This document shows, in pieces, positions 5,644 to 6,000 of a DNA stretch of 6,000 bases. The stretch comes from Acidimicrobiia bacterium (GTDB taxonomy: Bacteria; Actinomycetota; Acidimicrobiia; IMCC26256; PALSA-555), in NCBI GenBank assembly GCA_017853455.1, contig JAFMJM010000151.1, positions 1-6,000 on the forward strand, read 5' to 3'. The notes under the pieces are model-generated. The model did no database searches. It had not been told where the DNA came from and saw nothing but the letters and a program-made list of their open reading frames with translations. Position numbers and translations under genes: made by a program. Positions within the stretch are counted from its first letter, which is position 1. Each line of letters opens with the position of its first letter.

Positions 5644-5666
5644 CGTCCGGCGCCGGGCGCCGGGCG
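5644..5666. terminator. Bidirectional terminator-like hairpin between convergent genes
   Basis: A 10-bp stem (5644-5653 with 5657-5666) closes a three-base CGG loop. It contains one G·U wobble in the plus-strand RNA, at T5646 with G5664, which is an A·C mismatch in the minus-strand RNA. It occupies most of the 38-bp gap between the SnoaL-like stop (5628) and the amidohydrolase stop (5667), so it can serve both transcripts. No U-tract follows. Confidence 0.6.
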
Positions 5667-6000
5667 TCAGCGGGCCAGCCGGTTGCGCACCAGCCGACCC
5701 GGGGTCGCGCCCGTCGGTGCTCCGTCGACCAGCGTGACCGCTCCCGCCACCACGGTGGCCCGGAAGCCCTCGGCCCGCTGCGAGAGGCGCAGGCCGCCGC
5801 CCGGCAGGTCGGCGACGAGCTCGGGCACCGCCGGACCGACCCGCTCGGGATCGAAGACGGTCAGGTCGGCGATCATCCCTTCGCGCACCAGCCCCCGATC
5901 GGCGAGTCCCCACGCGGTCGCCGGCGCCAGGGTGAGCATGCGGACCGCCTCCTCGATCGTGAACTCACCCCGTTGGCGGACCCAGTGTCCGAGGAGGTGG
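5667..6000 (-). CDS. Amidohydrolase family protein, N-acyl-D-amino-acid deacylase-like (C-terminal part)
   Basis: Only the last 110 residues are visible; the gene continues beyond the right edge and its start is not in the window. The segment LLGHWVRQRGEFTIEEAVRM (2-21), then the conserved turn into the terminal beta-sandwich, GLADRGLVREGMIADLTVFD (31-50), and a final strand pair around VVAGAVTLVDG (83-93), match the C-terminus of the D-aminoacylase/amidohydrolase-3 group. Members typically run to about 500-580 residues and hydrolyse N-acyl or cyclic amide substrates with a zinc centre. The metal ligands lie upstream and cannot be checked, so the substrate is open. It is convergent with the cyclase/SnoaL pair and separated by a hairpin, so it is a different transcription unit. 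Confidence 0.85.
   Translation of the reverse strand, partial: HLLGHWVRQRGEFTIEEAVRMLTLAPATAWGLADRGLVREGMIADLTVFDPERVGPAVPELVADLPGGGLRLSQRAEGFRATVVAGAVTLVDGAPTGATPGRLVRNRLAR

Overview
The window looks like chromosomal DNA from a high-GC actinobacterium. GC is about 70% by eye, with strong G/C preference at third codon positions, GTG starts, and two starts preceded by a TAnnnT box at leaderless distance. Lipid/acyl-CoA catabolic genes of this kind are typical of Acidimicrobiia and mycobacteria-like lineages. Acidimicrobiia is my guess, not something the sequence proves. I see no mobile element, tRNA/rRNA or CRISPR array.

Layout: positions 1-137 are non-coding and hold a strong 14-bp hairpin, probably the terminator of the leftward operon. 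Positions 138-3461 are a tight three-gene operon on the minus strand, transcribed right to left: acyl-CoA dehydrogenase (2160-3461), then an aminoglycoside-phosphotransferase-fold kinase (1132-2160, overlapping by one base), then a zinc-free quinone-oxidoreductase-type MDR enzyme (138-1112, 19 bp further). Positions 3462-3681 are a divergent regulatory region with a palindrome lying between plausible -35 and -10 boxes for the operon. On the plus strand follow a GNAT acetyltransferase (3682-4206), a cyclase-family metal hydrolase (4262-5221) and a SnoaL/NTF2-like small protein (5218-5628, overlapping by 4 bp). A hairpin fills the 38-bp convergent gap. The window ends inside the 3' part of a minus-strand amidohydrolase related to N-acyl-D-amino-acid deacylases (5667 to beyond 6000).

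How the genes may work together: the dehydrogenase and kinase are the two halves found fused in eukaryotic ACAD10/ACAD11 and are functionally analogous to LvaC/LvaA of Pseudomonas levulinate catabolism. A phosphorylation-elimination route for hydroxyacyl-CoAs is therefore the most specific hypothesis the locus offers. The cyclase/SnoaL pair is translationally coupled but its substrate cannot be inferred. Most of the window is ordinary metabolic DNA. The points that deserve follow-up are the operator-like palindrome, the two near-identical leaderless start signatures, and the split ACAD/kinase pair.
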